A DNA stretch of 60,939 bases. It comes from Lachnospiraceae bacterium UBA1729. Its GTDB lineage: Bacteria > Bacillota > Clostridia > Lachnospirales > Lachnospiraceae. Of the stretch, positions 52,361-60,491 are shown piece by piece. Made by a program: the position numbers and the translations under genes. The stretch is taken from assembly GCA_002315945.1 (NCBI GenBank), contig DCIJ01000090.1, positions 188 to 61,126 of the forward strand, in the 5' to 3' direction. The notes below the pieces were generated by a model. The model was not told where the DNA came from, did not search any database, and worked only from the letters and a program-made list of their open reading frames with translations. Numbering within the stretch: the first letter of the stretch is position 1; each line of letters begins with the position of its first letter.

Positions 52361-52987
52361 CTACTGTAATTTATACCTCTTATTAAATTCCTTAATATGC
52401 TTAACCAGCAAATCTACTGCCCATTCCTCTTTTTCTGGTTTCCTGTCACAAACCCCAATTAGGACAGTCATTGGAGCTGCATATGTCATTGCAAGAACAT
52501 GAGGGTCCCCTTCAACCATCAGTCCATTCTTCATAAGAACTGAGAATAAAGCTTCAAACTGTTGAACCGGCATTTCAACATATCTTTCATCATACATCTG
52601 AGCCAGCTCTGGCTTGTGGAACTGTTCAACAACCATAAGCTTTCTAAAGGCTCTGGACTGCTCATTATTAAGAGCCATCTTAAATAGATTTACAGTCCTG
52701 TTAATCTGCTCCTCTTCTGTCATTTTCAACAGTTCTTCTTCATTACTAAGCTGTTCCTTAAAGTCTGCTTTTACAGCATGAAGAGCCGCCTGAAATCCAA
52801 TAATACTTTCTTCAAGTATCTTATTGTACAAGGTCTCCTTATTTTCATAATGCTTGTACAAGGCTGAAGGCACGCAATCAATTGCCTTGGCAATATCTGT
52901 GATTTTTACACCATCATATCCTCTGTCCGCAAAGAGCTTAAGAGACTCTGTAATTAACATTTCCTTTGTATTTTCGTGTCTTGGCAT
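52361..52987 (-). CDS. TetR-family transcriptional regulator
   Basis: 208 residues from the ATG at 52987, which is 7 bases after AAGGAG; an ATG two codons earlier is too close. The helix-turn-helix spans about 25-50 (KITDIAKAIDCVPSALYKHY). A helical ligand domain of unknown specificity follows. A dyad overlapping its own -10 box suggests autorepression. It may also affect the adjacent beta-glucosidase gene. Confidence 0.88.
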   Translation of the reverse strand: MPRHENTKEMLITESLKLFADRGYDGVKITDIAKAIDCVPSALYKHYENKETLYNKILEESIIGFQAALHAVKADFKEQLSNEEELLKMTEEEQINRTVNLFKMALNNEQSRAFRKLMVVEQFHKPELAQMYDERYVEMPVQQFEALFSVLMKNGLMVEGDPHVLAMTYAAPMTVLIGVCDRKPEKEEWAVDLLVKHIKEFNKRYKLQ

Positions 52988-53039
52988 ATTCATTCTCCTT
53001 ATTTTTAGTATGAAAGAATTGCTCTTTTACACTCCACCC

Positions 53040-53059
53040 TGGTGATTGATTATACACCA
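53040..53059. promoter_or_regulatory. Dyad over the TetR -10 box, possible autoregulatory operator
   Basis: TGGTG (53040-53044) and CACCA (53055-53059) flank a 10-base centre that contains the -10 box. TetR proteins usually repress their own genes from such dyads. Confidence 0.45.
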
Positions 53060-53078
53060 ACAAAAAAATACATTGCAA
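53049..53078 (-). promoter_or_regulatory. Sigma-A promoter of the TetR gene
   Basis: TTGCAA (-35, 53073-53078) and TATAAT (-10, 53049-53054) with an 18-base spacer on the minus strand, 60 bases before the ATG. No GH3 terminator was recognised in the remaining space up to 53151. Confidence 0.7.
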
Positions 53079-53151
53079 GAAAAAAGTGCATATTTTTTTA
53101 CATACGCGTCAAAAAACGTCGCCATCCGTTGTGTGAGTGTCCTTATGGTAT

Positions 53152-55944
53152 TTACTCAGGCTTGGCAAATATATCCTGTTCCTCCACCGGAATAAAGCGC
53201 ATATGCTTAAGTTCCAGTCCGTCTGAGCCAAACTGGAATTTGTAATAAACCTTCTTGCCGGTAGTGCGACGAAGCTGTTTTGTGACAGTTTTCTCAACAT
53301 TGTCAGTACCATTTACACTAATTGTAGTAGCATAAAAATTATTCATATAGATTGATATAGGTAACTGTGCCAGGGAATTAGCCACTGATGAATAGGTCAG
53401 CTCCATTTCAAACACACCCATATCATTAAATTCAACTTCAACTATATAAGATTTGCCAGCTTCACCTGTCACATTTTCAATTTCGATATCCACGATGCCG
53501 TCAGCGTTGGCATGGAAGGTTTTCATATTGAGATATGCCTCATCATCAGCACTATCTTCTTCAAAGCCTTCTGTCAGCAGCTCCTCCTCCACGCCCATCA
53601 GACGATCCATGGCAGGAGTCGAAATCAAAAACTCCAACAGATTTACAGCATTGCGCTGCAGGTCAGCCCTTGATATCTGTCCCTTTTCAAGGCACTCCAT
53701 ACAGTTATCTGACATCAGATCCTCTTCTGAATTCTGGCAGCACATATACACATCATTCCCAGACTGGGCAATAGGTGCTCTGTTGGCACGATCTGCCTCA
53801 CCCTCTGGCCAGTTGCCCTTAGCCCACCAGTCAGACATAACCATACCCTTGAATCCCCACTGTTTTCTAAGAATAAGAGTATTTAGTTCAAAGTTTGCTG
53901 CTGCCCACACTCCATTCACAGGATTATAGGAGGTCATAATACAATTTGCATCTCCCTCTCTGACTGCGATTTCATAAGGCCGCAGATATATTTCTCTCAG
54001 TGCTCTTTCAGAAACTACTGAATCAACCAGACTTCTGTCAGTCTCCTGATTATTAGCTGCAAAATGTTTGATTGCACCCGTAACATTGCACTTATGTAAA
54101 CCTCTAAGCTCGGCAGCACACATTTTTCCAGTAAGGATGGGATCCTCTGAAAAATACTCAAAATTTCTACCATTCAATGGATGTCTGATAATATTAATAC
54201 CAGGTCCTAGAATAGCATCAATTTTATTTTTTCTAAGCTCAAGACCTACCATTTCAAAGAGTTCTTCTGCCAGTTCTACATTAAAGGAGCTGGCAATGGC
54301 TGCACCATTTGGCAGGGAAAAAGCTTTGGTTCCACAATCCATACGAATACCCGAAGGACCATCTGCACAGCCTGCAATAGGGATACCATGGGTCTTCAGA
54401 TCAGCAGTTACTCCGCCAAAGCAGGCAGCAATACCAGGAGTTGCCTGGCTTGAACACATACCCTCCCCATGGAACAAATCTACCAGTTCCTTGTCTGATA
54501 GCTGTGCCACAAAGGATTTAATATCAGTATTACCCTTAGCTACATCTTCAAGCCTGTACCCCTTGTCACCAGTAACCGGGATTTCAAAGGGAGCATGCTT
54601 TTCCAGTTTTGTTGCAACCGAATCAATTGAAAGAGGACACTGCTCCCAGGTAATATCAATGGTTCCATCCTCATTGCCAGAAGCTGCCATTCTCTCAAAT
54701 TCGATTCTTGGAGCAAGAGCCTGCTCGAGCTCTTCAATTACGGTATCCTCCAGTTCAAAGGAGCCAATCAGGGCAGCACTTCTAATATCACCACCTAAAT
54801 ATACCTGGTAACTGCCCTTCTCCAAAATCCAGGCAAACTGGTGACCTGATTTTCCAGAATCATCATAGGAAGCAAAATCTGTCATTTTGCAGACTATGTA
54901 AAGAGTGGTCTCTTCACCAGGCGACAGAGTTCTGGTTTTGCCAAATCCTGCCATGACTTTTTTAGGCTTATTTAACTTCCCCGCAGGAGCCTCTATATAT
55001 ACAATGGCTGTTTCTTTTCCAGAGTATTTTCCAGTGTTTTTTACTACTAATTCTACCTTAACACTGTCCTTTTCTACCTGTATGCCTTTTACTGTCTTGT
55101 CAAAGCTGGTATAGGACAGGCCATAACCAAAGGGATACATTACCTGATTTTTTACGGCGTCAAAGGTTTCAAAATATCTGAAACCAACATAAATATCTTC
55201 CTTATAAAAATTTCTTGTATTACTTCCAAAGTATGGGTCGCTTGGATGATTTTCAATCTGGTTTGTAACGGTAGTAGCCAGTCTTCCTGCCGGAGTCACG
55301 TCTCCCATCAGTACATCCACTACTCCATTACCGCCTTCCTGTCCACCCTGCCATACATACAGAAGGGCGGCGTTAACATCCACGGCCCAGGACATGTCGA
55401 TAATATTTCCCACGTTGAAAAGTATTACAGTCTTTTCACAGGCTTTGGAAACCCTGTCAATTAATTCCAGCTCTGTCTCAGTAAGTCTATAACTGCCTTC
55501 CCTGTTATGGTTATCCTGGTCCTCACCGGCAGTACGTCCAATAATAACAATGGCCACATCTGTGTCCCTTGCAATAGCTTCCATCCGGGATGTTATTGGC
55601 ATCTCCTTTTGAGACCAGGGGGTCTTGCCCCAGCCCTGACCCTTTTCATAGGGATTTTTTTCAATCCAGGCTTTGTATATCTCTATCAGCTCAGAATTAA
55701 GGTTGATATCCTCTCTGCTGCATAATGCATCCAATATACTAACCACGTAGGAAGTGTTAACCATTCCCCCTGAGCCCAGACCGCTCTTATAATAGTTAAA
55801 TGCGCATCTTCCAAAAACCGCCACCTTCTGACCAGCTTTTATTGGAAGCGCATTATTATCATTCTTAAGAAGAACACATCCCTCTGCCACCATTTTTCTG
55901 GCAAGAGATGCATACTCATCCTTTTTTAGTACTTTCAACGACAT
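53152..55944 (-). CDS. GH3 beta-glucosidase with reversed domain order
   Basis: 930 residues. The order is GH3 C-terminal (alpha/beta)6 domain first (about 1-260; MVAEGCVLLKNDNNALPIKA), a fibronectin-III-like domain (about 285-385), then the GH3 N-terminal TIM-barrel domain (about 440-760), and a final beta-rich module (about 780-930). The barrel carries GAIKHFAANNQETDRS and the nucleophile Asp705 in GMVMSDWWAKG. There is no signal peptide, so it acts in the cytoplasm on imported glucosides or cellodextrins. A reversed order is known for Butyrivibrio BglA. AGAGGAAATAG precedes the ATG. Confidence 0.93.
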   Translation of the reverse strand: MSLKVLKKDEYASLARKMVAEGCVLLKNDNNALPIKAGQKVAVFGRCAFNYYKSGLGSGGMVNTSYVVSILDALCSREDINLNSELIEIYKAWIEKNPYEKGQGWGKTPWSQKEMPITSRMEAIARDTDVAIVIIGRTAGEDQDNHNREGSYRLTETELELIDRVSKACEKTVILFNVGNIIDMSWAVDVNAALLYVWQGGQEGGNGVVDVLMGDVTPAGRLATTVTNQIENHPSDPYFGSNTRNFYKEDIYVGFRYFETFDAVKNQVMYPFGYGLSYTSFDKTVKGIQVEKDSVKVELVVKNTGKYSGKETAIVYIEAPAGKLNKPKKVMAGFGKTRTLSPGEETTLYIVCKMTDFASYDDSGKSGHQFAWILEKGSYQVYLGGDIRSAALIGSFELEDTVIEELEQALAPRIEFERMAASGNEDGTIDITWEQCPLSIDSVATKLEKHAPFEIPVTGDKGYRLEDVAKGNTDIKSFVAQLSDKELVDLFHGEGMCSSQATPGIAACFGGVTADLKTHGIPIAGCADGPSGIRMDCGTKAFSLPNGAAIASSFNVELAEELFEMVGLELRKNKIDAILGPGINIIRHPLNGRNFEYFSEDPILTGKMCAAELRGLHKCNVTGAIKHFAANNQETDRSLVDSVVSERALREIYLRPYEIAVREGDANCIMTSYNPVNGVWAAANFELNTLILRKQWGFKGMVMSDWWAKGNWPEGEADRANRAPIAQSGNDVYMCCQNSEEDLMSDNCMECLEKGQISRADLQRNAVNLLEFLISTPAMDRLMGVEEELLTEGFEEDSADDEAYLNMKTFHANADGIVDIEIENVTGEAGKSYIVEVEFNDMGVFEMELTYSSVANSLAQLPISIYMNNFYATTISVNGTDNVEKTVTKQLRRTTGKKVYYKFQFGSDGLELKHMRFIPVEEQDIFAKPE

Positions 55945-55992
55945 ATCTATTTCCTCTATTTCCTATTTTTCCTATTTTACCGCTTTTTTGTG

Positions 55993-56574
55993 TTACCTTT
56001 TCTTCTTATTTACAGAATAGCCAAACTTCCCGATTTCCTTTCCCAGGGTGTAATAGGTACCATGCGAATAGACAATAGGGTCAGCTTTGCTCAGGTCAAA
56101 TTTGTTATTTTCATCCATGTACTGCTTGTCAGCATGAACTGCAACCACCTCAGCTATGAACATGTCATGAGTTCCCAACTCTAACATCTGTGTAACTCTA
56201 CACTCAATATTTACGGGGCTTTCATTAACATAGGGGGCACCAACTATTTCACTTTTGACAGGTGTCAGCTTGCAGCTCTCCCATTTGTTCATATCCCTGC
56301 CTGATTTCACCCCACAGAAATCAGTAGCAAAGGCCAGCTCTTTTGTTGTCAGATTGATTACAAATTCACCTGTCTCTTCAATCATATGATGTGAATATCT
56401 GGACTTTCTTACGGAAATGGATACCATGGCAGGGTCTGAGCAGACTGTGCCTGTCCAGGCAACCGTAAACAGGTTGGAATTGCCGGCTTTGTCCGCAACG
56501 CTGACTAATACCACCGGAAGTGGATATAACATATTTCCAGGTCTCCAAATTTCCTTATCTCTAATTTCTGACAT
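55993..56574 (-). CDS. Flavin reductase-like FMN-binding protein
   Basis: 193 residues from the ATG at 56574, with AAGGGA upstream. Family landmarks are PVVLVSVADKAGNSNLFTVA near residue 25 and EFVINLTTKELAFATDFCG. Members bind FMN and may supply reduced flavin or act as diflavin-type reductases. No particular partner oxygenase is adjacent. It precedes the GH3 gene by 48 bases. Confidence 0.88.
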   Translation of the reverse strand: MSEIRDKEIWRPGNMLYPLPVVLVSVADKAGNSNLFTVAWTGTVCSDPAMVSISVRKSRYSHHMIEETGEFVINLTTKELAFATDFCGVKSGRDMNKWESCKLTPVKSEIVGAPYVNESPVNIECRVTQMLELGTHDMFIAEVVAVHADKQYMDENNKFDLSKADPIVYSHGTYYTLGKEIGKFGYSVNKKKR

Positions 56575-56654
56575 AATTTCCCTTTCTTCTTCATTTCTCT
56601 TCTTGAGTACCAAACTCTACTACATTGCTTCCTGTGAACTGCACTTTTACTAAA

Positions 56655-57623
56655 TTACTGCTTTTGGGATAACAGCAATTTTACCAGCAGATTTTCTGTT
56701 GTATTTTTTCCGCCTTCTATCACTCCGGCTCCTTTAGCAAGCCTGTTGACCTCATACACTTCCATATGTGTTCCACCCTTCAGACACTGAGTGGTAATAT
56801 ATACGGGCACCCCAAGGCTTTCAAACCTGCGAAAATAATCCATATAGGTAGTATCTTCGCTGGGCACCCCGCCCGTTCCATAGGCCTCAACCACCACACC
56901 TGAAACTCCCCGCTGGAGATAATAGTTGAAGATATCAGGATTCATCCCCGGAAACAGCTTAATTAATGCAACTTCCTGATTCACCTCATATTCTTTTGGT
57001 TTGTATTCCATAGGTGTGCTGGCATAGCATTGTCTCTCAGCAAACAGCTTTCTTCCAAAATCTGTCAGTTCAAGCAGCGAATCACACATGTATCCAACTG
57101 CTTCACAATTAATACTTTCAAAAGCCTCTTTGTCGGTAGTATGAACCTTTTTCACACTGCTCCCGTCCATAAGAGTTCCCGCAAACATCAGATACACCCC
57201 GGGCCCTGCAACCAGACAGGCCTCAATGGCATCCTGCAGATTTTGTGGTGCATCCGAGTCCGGAGCATCTATTGGTAATTGTGCCCCCGTAAATATCACA
57301 GGCACAGGTATATTTTCCAGCATATAACTAAGGGCAGCTGTTGTATAACTCATGGTATCTGTCCCATGAGAAATCACAATTCCCTCATAGCCCTTTTGTA
57401 CAGCCATTGCCACTATCTGTGCCAACCTGATCCAGTCCATGGGAACCAGATTGGTACTGTCCTTGGCCATTACCTCTAAAGTATGAAGCGTCACCAGGTC
57501 CGGATTCAGGTGGAGATACTGGGTCAGCCTGTCTGCACCCATACCTGGAGTAAGTCCGTTTTCTGACTCTACGCAAGCTATGGTTCCCCCTGTGGTCAGC
57601 ATAATTATTTTTCGTTTTTCCAT
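56655..57623 (-). CDS. L-asparaginase, type I-like
   Basis: 322 residues. The first catalytic Thr lies in TTGGTIACVES (residues 10-20), the second in SHGTDTMSYTTAAL near residue 87. No signal peptide, so it is cytoplasmic. It deamidates asparagine to aspartate and ammonia. GH3, flavin reductase and asparaginase lie on one strand with small gaps and could be co-transcribed from the zinc-ribbon promoter. Confidence 0.94.
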   Translation of the reverse strand: MEKRKIIMLTTGGTIACVESENGLTPGMGADRLTQYLHLNPDLVTLHTLEVMAKDSTNLVPMDWIRLAQIVAMAVQKGYEGIVISHGTDTMSYTTAALSYMLENIPVPVIFTGAQLPIDAPDSDAPQNLQDAIEACLVAGPGVYLMFAGTLMDGSSVKKVHTTDKEAFESINCEAVGYMCDSLLELTDFGRKLFAERQCYASTPMEYKPKEYEVNQEVALIKLFPGMNPDIFNYYLQRGVSGVVVEAYGTGGVPSEDTTYMDYFRRFESLGVPVYITTQCLKGGTHMEVYEVNRLAKGAGVIEGGKNTTENLLVKLLLSQKQ

Positions 57624-57680
57624 ATTTCTCTACTTTATGTAAACCAATGTGTTGATAAAATGAAACTATTCCTTCACCAT

Positions 57681-57947
57681 CTATATCCAGGAATCATCCT
57701 CAGAAAATGCTACCGAAAGAAGTGCATCCATTCTCTCGACATTTTCCTTTCCCTCAATTACATCAATCAGATCTGCAGTCTCCAACAGGTCTTCCAAAGA
57801 CTCATCCGGACCTATTTCATAGCTGATATTCTGCTCACAGAGTGGACACGCAGTTCTTTTATCCATCACCTTGGACAAAAATCTGTAATTACATTCTCTG
57901 CACTCGTAAAATCCACATTTGTCTACTTCTTCATCAAAAAAATACAT
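57681..57947 (-). CDS. Small zinc-ribbon protein, unknown function
   Basis: 88 residues. Two CxxC knuckles (Cys16/Cys19 and Cys34/Cys37) form a probable zinc ribbon (residues 16-37). The second half is acidic and helical, ending SEDDSWI. I do not recognise a named family. It is preceded by GAGGAG and an extended -10 promoter and lies 57 bases before the asparaginase gene. Confidence 0.75.
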   Translation of the reverse strand: MYFFDEEVDKCGFYECRECNYRFLSKVMDKRTACPLCEQNISYEIGPDESLEDLLETADLIDVIEGKENVERMDALLSVAFSEDDSWI

Positions 57948-57987
57948 AATATGTCACTCCTCATTTTTCATATCGGAAAACTGTGTT

Positions 57988-57996
57988 ATTATATCA
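57988..57996 (-). promoter_or_regulatory. Extended -10 promoter of the zinc-ribbon gene
   Basis: TGATATAAT on the minus strand, identical to the element before yloU, about 40 bases before the ATG. The -35 region is poor. Confidence 0.6.
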
Positions 57997-58043
57997 GATT
58001 TTTTTATGTCCTTCAGTATTTCTACTTAAAATATTTCTTTAAA

Positions 58044-58078
58044 ATAAAAAACGAGGGAAGTACTGATGACTTCCCTCG
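58044..58078 (-). terminator. Intrinsic terminator of the alcohol dehydrogenase gene
   Basis: A 10-bp stem (CGAGGGAAGT with ACTTCCCTCG) with a 7-base loop is followed on the minus strand by TTTTTTATTTT. It lies 19 bases after the stop codon. Confidence 0.93.
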
Positions 58079-58096
58079 CAGATAATACATATTTTA

Positions 58097-59239
58097 TTAC
58101 ATAAGTTTTCTAAACATCGCTTCGAAATCAGCAAGTTCAGCCTTCTTAGGATTTCCAGGTGCACAAGCATCAGCTGCAGCTGACTCGCACAGGAATGCAA
58201 GATCTTCTTCCTTAATATCAAGCTTGGTAGGAATTCCAACATCTACTGAGAGCTGCTTAACAGCATCAATAGCTGCCTTACGGTATTCAGCCTCTGACAT
58301 GCCTGTTGTATCAACATCAAATGCTTCAGCGATATCCTTGAACTTGGTTCCAGTGCACTCCTGGTTGAATTCCATTACGATAGGAAGCATCATAGCACAT
58401 GCAACACCGTGAGGAGTATCATATACTGCGCCAAGAGTATGAGCCATTGAATGTGCAATACCAAGACCAACATTAGAATATGCCATAGCTGTTACATACT
58501 GAGCAAGAGCCATTCCTTCACGTCCATCAGGATCATTTTCTACTGCTTTGCGAAGATTCTTAGCAATGAGCTGGATAGCTTTCAAATCAAGACAGTCAGC
58601 CAGTTCCCAAGCTGCTGCTGTTGTATAACCTTCGATTGCATGAGTAAGAGCATCCATACCTGTAGATGCTGTAAGTCCCTTAGGCATTGATGCCATCATA
58701 TCAGGATCAACAACTGCCACATCAGGAATATCGTTAGGGTCTACGCATACAAACTTTCTCTTCTTCTCAACATCTGTGATTACATAGTTGATTGTAGATT
58801 CAGCACCTGTACCACCTGTGGTAGGAACTGCAATAGTAAATACGGTACGATTCTTAGTAGGTGAGAGACCTTCCAGGGAACGAACATCATAAAAATCAGG
58901 ATTATTTACGATGATACCAATACCCTTACCAGTATCCATTGAAGAACCACCACCAATTGTAATCATGAAGTCTGCACCAGATTTCTTGTATGCATCAACA
59001 CCATGCTGAACATTTTCAATAGTAGGATTTGGCTTAATATCACTGTAAAGTTCGAACTCGATACCATTTTCAGAAAGTAAGTCAGTAACCTTGGCTGCTA
59101 CTCCAAACTTAACCAGATCAGGATCAGAAGCAACAAATGCCTTCTTAAAGCCCTTTGACTTAACAATACCAGGAATTTCCTTGATTGCACCATGTCCATG
59201 GTAAGACATTCCATTTAACACAAAACGATTTACTGCCAT
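58097..59239 (-). CDS. Iron-containing alcohol dehydrogenase
   Basis: 380 residues. The nucleotide-binding motif GGGSSMDTGKGIG is near residue 95. Metal ligands lie in GMDALTHAIEGY (Asp, His) and in GIAHSMAHTLGAVYDTPHG (His residues). The family reduces aldehydes to alcohols with NAD(P)H, for example 1,3-propanediol, lactaldehyde or butanol dehydrogenases; the substrate is not clear. AAGGAGGG precedes the ATG, and it has strong promoter and terminator signals, so high expression is likely. Its control region is unusually structured. Confidence 0.95.
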   Translation of the reverse strand: MAVNRFVLNGMSYHGHGAIKEIPGIVKSKGFKKAFVASDPDLVKFGVAAKVTDLLSENGIEFELYSDIKPNPTIENVQHGVDAYKKSGADFMITIGGGSSMDTGKGIGIIVNNPDFYDVRSLEGLSPTKNRTVFTIAVPTTGGTGAESTINYVITDVEKKRKFVCVDPNDIPDVAVVDPDMMASMPKGLTASTGMDALTHAIEGYTTAAAWELADCLDLKAIQLIAKNLRKAVENDPDGREGMALAQYVTAMAYSNVGLGIAHSMAHTLGAVYDTPHGVACAMMLPIVMEFNQECTGTKFKDIAEAFDVDTTGMSEAEYRKAAIDAVKQLSVDVGIPTKLDIKEEDLAFLCESAAADACAPGNPKKAELADFEAMFRKLM

Positions 59240-59303
59240 TTTTGTACCCTCCTTAATATGTAAATACCTTTTGTAGTGAATATTATACCAAAAATGGCAG
59301 TAA
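59230..59303. repeat. Perfect 15-bp inverted repeat linking the adh start codon and promoter
   Basis: TTACTGCCATTTTTG at 59230-59244 and CAAAAATGGCAGTAA at 59289-59303 are exact reverse complements, 44 bases apart. The first arm covers the adh start codon (59237-59239) and the second abuts the -10 box. The Shine-Dalgarno sequence (59247-59254) lies in the loop. Confidence 0.9.
59282..59290 (-). promoter_or_regulatory. Extended -10 promoter of the alcohol dehydrogenase gene
   Basis: TGGTATAAT on the minus strand. Transcription would begin near 59275, giving a leader of about 36 bases that contains only the downstream arm of the inverted repeat. No Rex-type operator was seen. Confidence 0.7.
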
Positions 59304-59318
59304 GATAAACATATTTTT

Positions 59319-59343
59319 ATGCAAATTTTACGTACATTTGCAT
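59319..59343. promoter_or_regulatory. 25-bp dyad upstream of the adh promoter
   Basis: ATGCAAAT (59319-59326) and ATTTGCAT (59336-59343) are perfect 8-base arms around a 9-base centre. It lies about 40-65 bases upstream of the predicted start of transcription, a usual place for an activator site, just before the marR stop codon. Confidence 0.6.
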
Positions 59344-59344
59344 A

Positions 59345-59812
59345 TTAAAGGTTTTCATACATATGTCCAAGCACTCTCATGGTGGCTTCTAAATCTTCTT
59401 CAGCTACCTCTTCAAACAGCCCATCACACAGATTTTCTATAGTCCCTGCATACTTTTCAAAAATATCCCAGGCCTTTTTTGTCATATAGATTCGGGTTTT
59501 CCTTAAATCCTCTTCATCCTGAACAGTAGTGACATAACCCTTTTCTTCCAGTCTGCTTACAACCTGTTTTACGTTCTGCCGGGTAGTAGCCTGAATCAAA
59601 GCTACTTCATTCAGTGTTGGGGGCTTGTCAAAAAAGCTGATGCAACGCAGGGTAAATTCCTGCCGCCAGCTGATTTCTTCAAAAAGCCTGTCCCCACTTG
59701 CCTGAATTTTGTTATTTATTACATTAATATATCCAAGAAGAAAGGATCTGACAGGCATCCCCGGTGTCTTGTTGTTTTTAGTAATATTCCTAATTATGCT
59801 CTCATTATTCAT
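59345..59812 (-). CDS. MarR-family transcriptional regulator
   Basis: 155 residues. The winged helix-turn-helix spans about 55-105 (TLNEVALIQATTRQNVKQVV, then RLEEKGYVTTVQDEEDLRKTR). Dimerisation helices are at both ends. The gene overlaps the flavodoxin gene by 8 bases, so the pair is co-expressed and probably autorepressed through the palindromes at 60337-60360. It may also act on adh. Confidence 0.92.
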   Translation of the reverse strand: MNNESIIRNITKNNKTPGMPVRSFLLGYINVINNKIQASGDRLFEEISWRQEFTLRCISFFDKPPTLNEVALIQATTRQNVKQVVSRLEEKGYVTTVQDEEDLRKTRIYMTKKAWDIFEKYAGTIENLCDGLFEEVAEEDLEATMRVLGHMYENL

Positions 59813-60305
59813 ATGACTTCACTGTGTTAATCAATTCCTTAATCTTATCTGAACTCGAGGCATCAAATGACTGCCCTATCATTTTTGTAATATAATCTTC
59901 TGCTCTTGACTTGTCTGTTTTTTTCTCAACAGTTTTCTTAACTGTAGATAGAATCAGTTTTGAAGGCAGAGAAAGCTTATCATAATCCAGTCCTCCCTGA
60001 AAATAAAAGAAGGGACTCTTAAGTTCATTCTGCTCCACAATACCCTCAACAACCTCTTCATAATCAGGACATGCACCTACAGCAAATGTAATTAGATTTT
60101 TGGGATTCATTTTCTGGATTTTTCTAATGCCGGTAATCATGTTACCCATAATCCATCCTCCGAAAATCACCTGGTCAAAGGCTGCTATCTCTGATGCATT
60201 AATTTCTTTGATTCCAACTGCCTTACAGTTTAACTCGCCAGCAATCCACTGGGCATATTTTTTTGTAAATCCTGTTGAGCTTTGATAAATTACAATTCTT
60301 TTCAT
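59805..60305 (-). CDS. Flavodoxin-domain protein
   Basis: 166 residues. The FMN phosphate loop is SSTGFTKKYA (residues 9-18) and the flavin-ring loop FGGWIMGNMITG follows near residue 50. It resembles the Flavodoxin_5/HemG-like group more than small electron-transfer flavodoxins. Redox partner unknown. It is first in an operon with marR, under a strong consensus promoter. Confidence 0.88.
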   Translation of the reverse strand: MKRIVIYQSSTGFTKKYAQWIAGELNCKAVGIKEINASEIAAFDQVIFGGWIMGNMITGIRKIQKMNPKNLITFAVGACPDYEEVVEGIVEQNELKSPFFYFQGGLDYDKLSLPSKLILSTVKKTVEKKTDKSRAEDYITKMIGQSFDASSSDKIKELINTVKSYE

Positions 60306-60336
60306 AATTCTGACTCCTTTTCATCAATACGTTAAA

Positions 60337-60360
60337 AGGCAATATATTGCCTATTTAGGC
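60337..60360. promoter_or_regulatory. Overlapping palindromes over the flavodoxin-marR promoter, likely MarR operator
   Basis: AGGCAATATATTGCCT (60337-60352) is a perfect 16-bp palindrome covering the -10 box. GCCTATTTAGGC (60349-60360) is a second, overlapping dyad (5-bp arms) within the spacer. They share the GCCT half-site. MarR proteins typically bind palindromes of this size over their own promoters. Confidence 0.7.
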
Positions 60361-60369
60361 GTATGTCAA
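60341..60369 (-). promoter_or_regulatory. Consensus sigma-A promoter of flavodoxin-marR
   Basis: A perfect TTGACA (-35, 60364-60369), 17-base spacer and TATATT (-10, 60341-60346). It is the best promoter in the window and is fully covered by the palindromes, so it is expected to be strong when derepressed. Confidence 0.85.
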
Positions 60370-60428
60370 GGTATTTTACAGAAATTTAATGAATAGGACA
60401 CCGGGGGGTGGAACAATTTATATTACCC

Positions 60429-60457
60429 TTTAATATGGCTGTCATTTTCAGTATAAT
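60429..60457 (+). promoter_or_regulatory. Predicted sigma-A promoter of dgkA
   Basis: TTTAAT (-35, 60429-60434), 17-base spacer and TATAAT (-10, 60452-60457), 34 bases before the ATG. Confidence 0.6.
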
Positions 60458-60491
60458 GGATTCATGCAAAATACAGTTTCGGAGGTAAATA

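Noticed and set aside
53095..53151. Terminator for the GH3 gene near the CGACGTTTTTT sequence
   Set aside because: The flanking GCGACG and GACGCG are not complementary, so no stable stem forms.
53152..55944. Domain order of the GH3 gene as a rearranged or misassembled gene
   Set aside because: The frame is continuous over 930 codons, all motifs are intact, and this order is known in Butyrivibrio enzymes.
57960..57985. CCGATAT as a sigma-28 -10 box before the zinc-ribbon gene
   Set aside because: No TAAA -35 element at the required distance, and a better extended -10 lies just upstream.
60399..60410. CACCGGGGGGTG as a regulatory dyad or G-quadruplex
   Set aside because: Only one G-run is present, so a quadruplex is not supported, and a 4-bp dyad is weak evidence; its role remains unknown.
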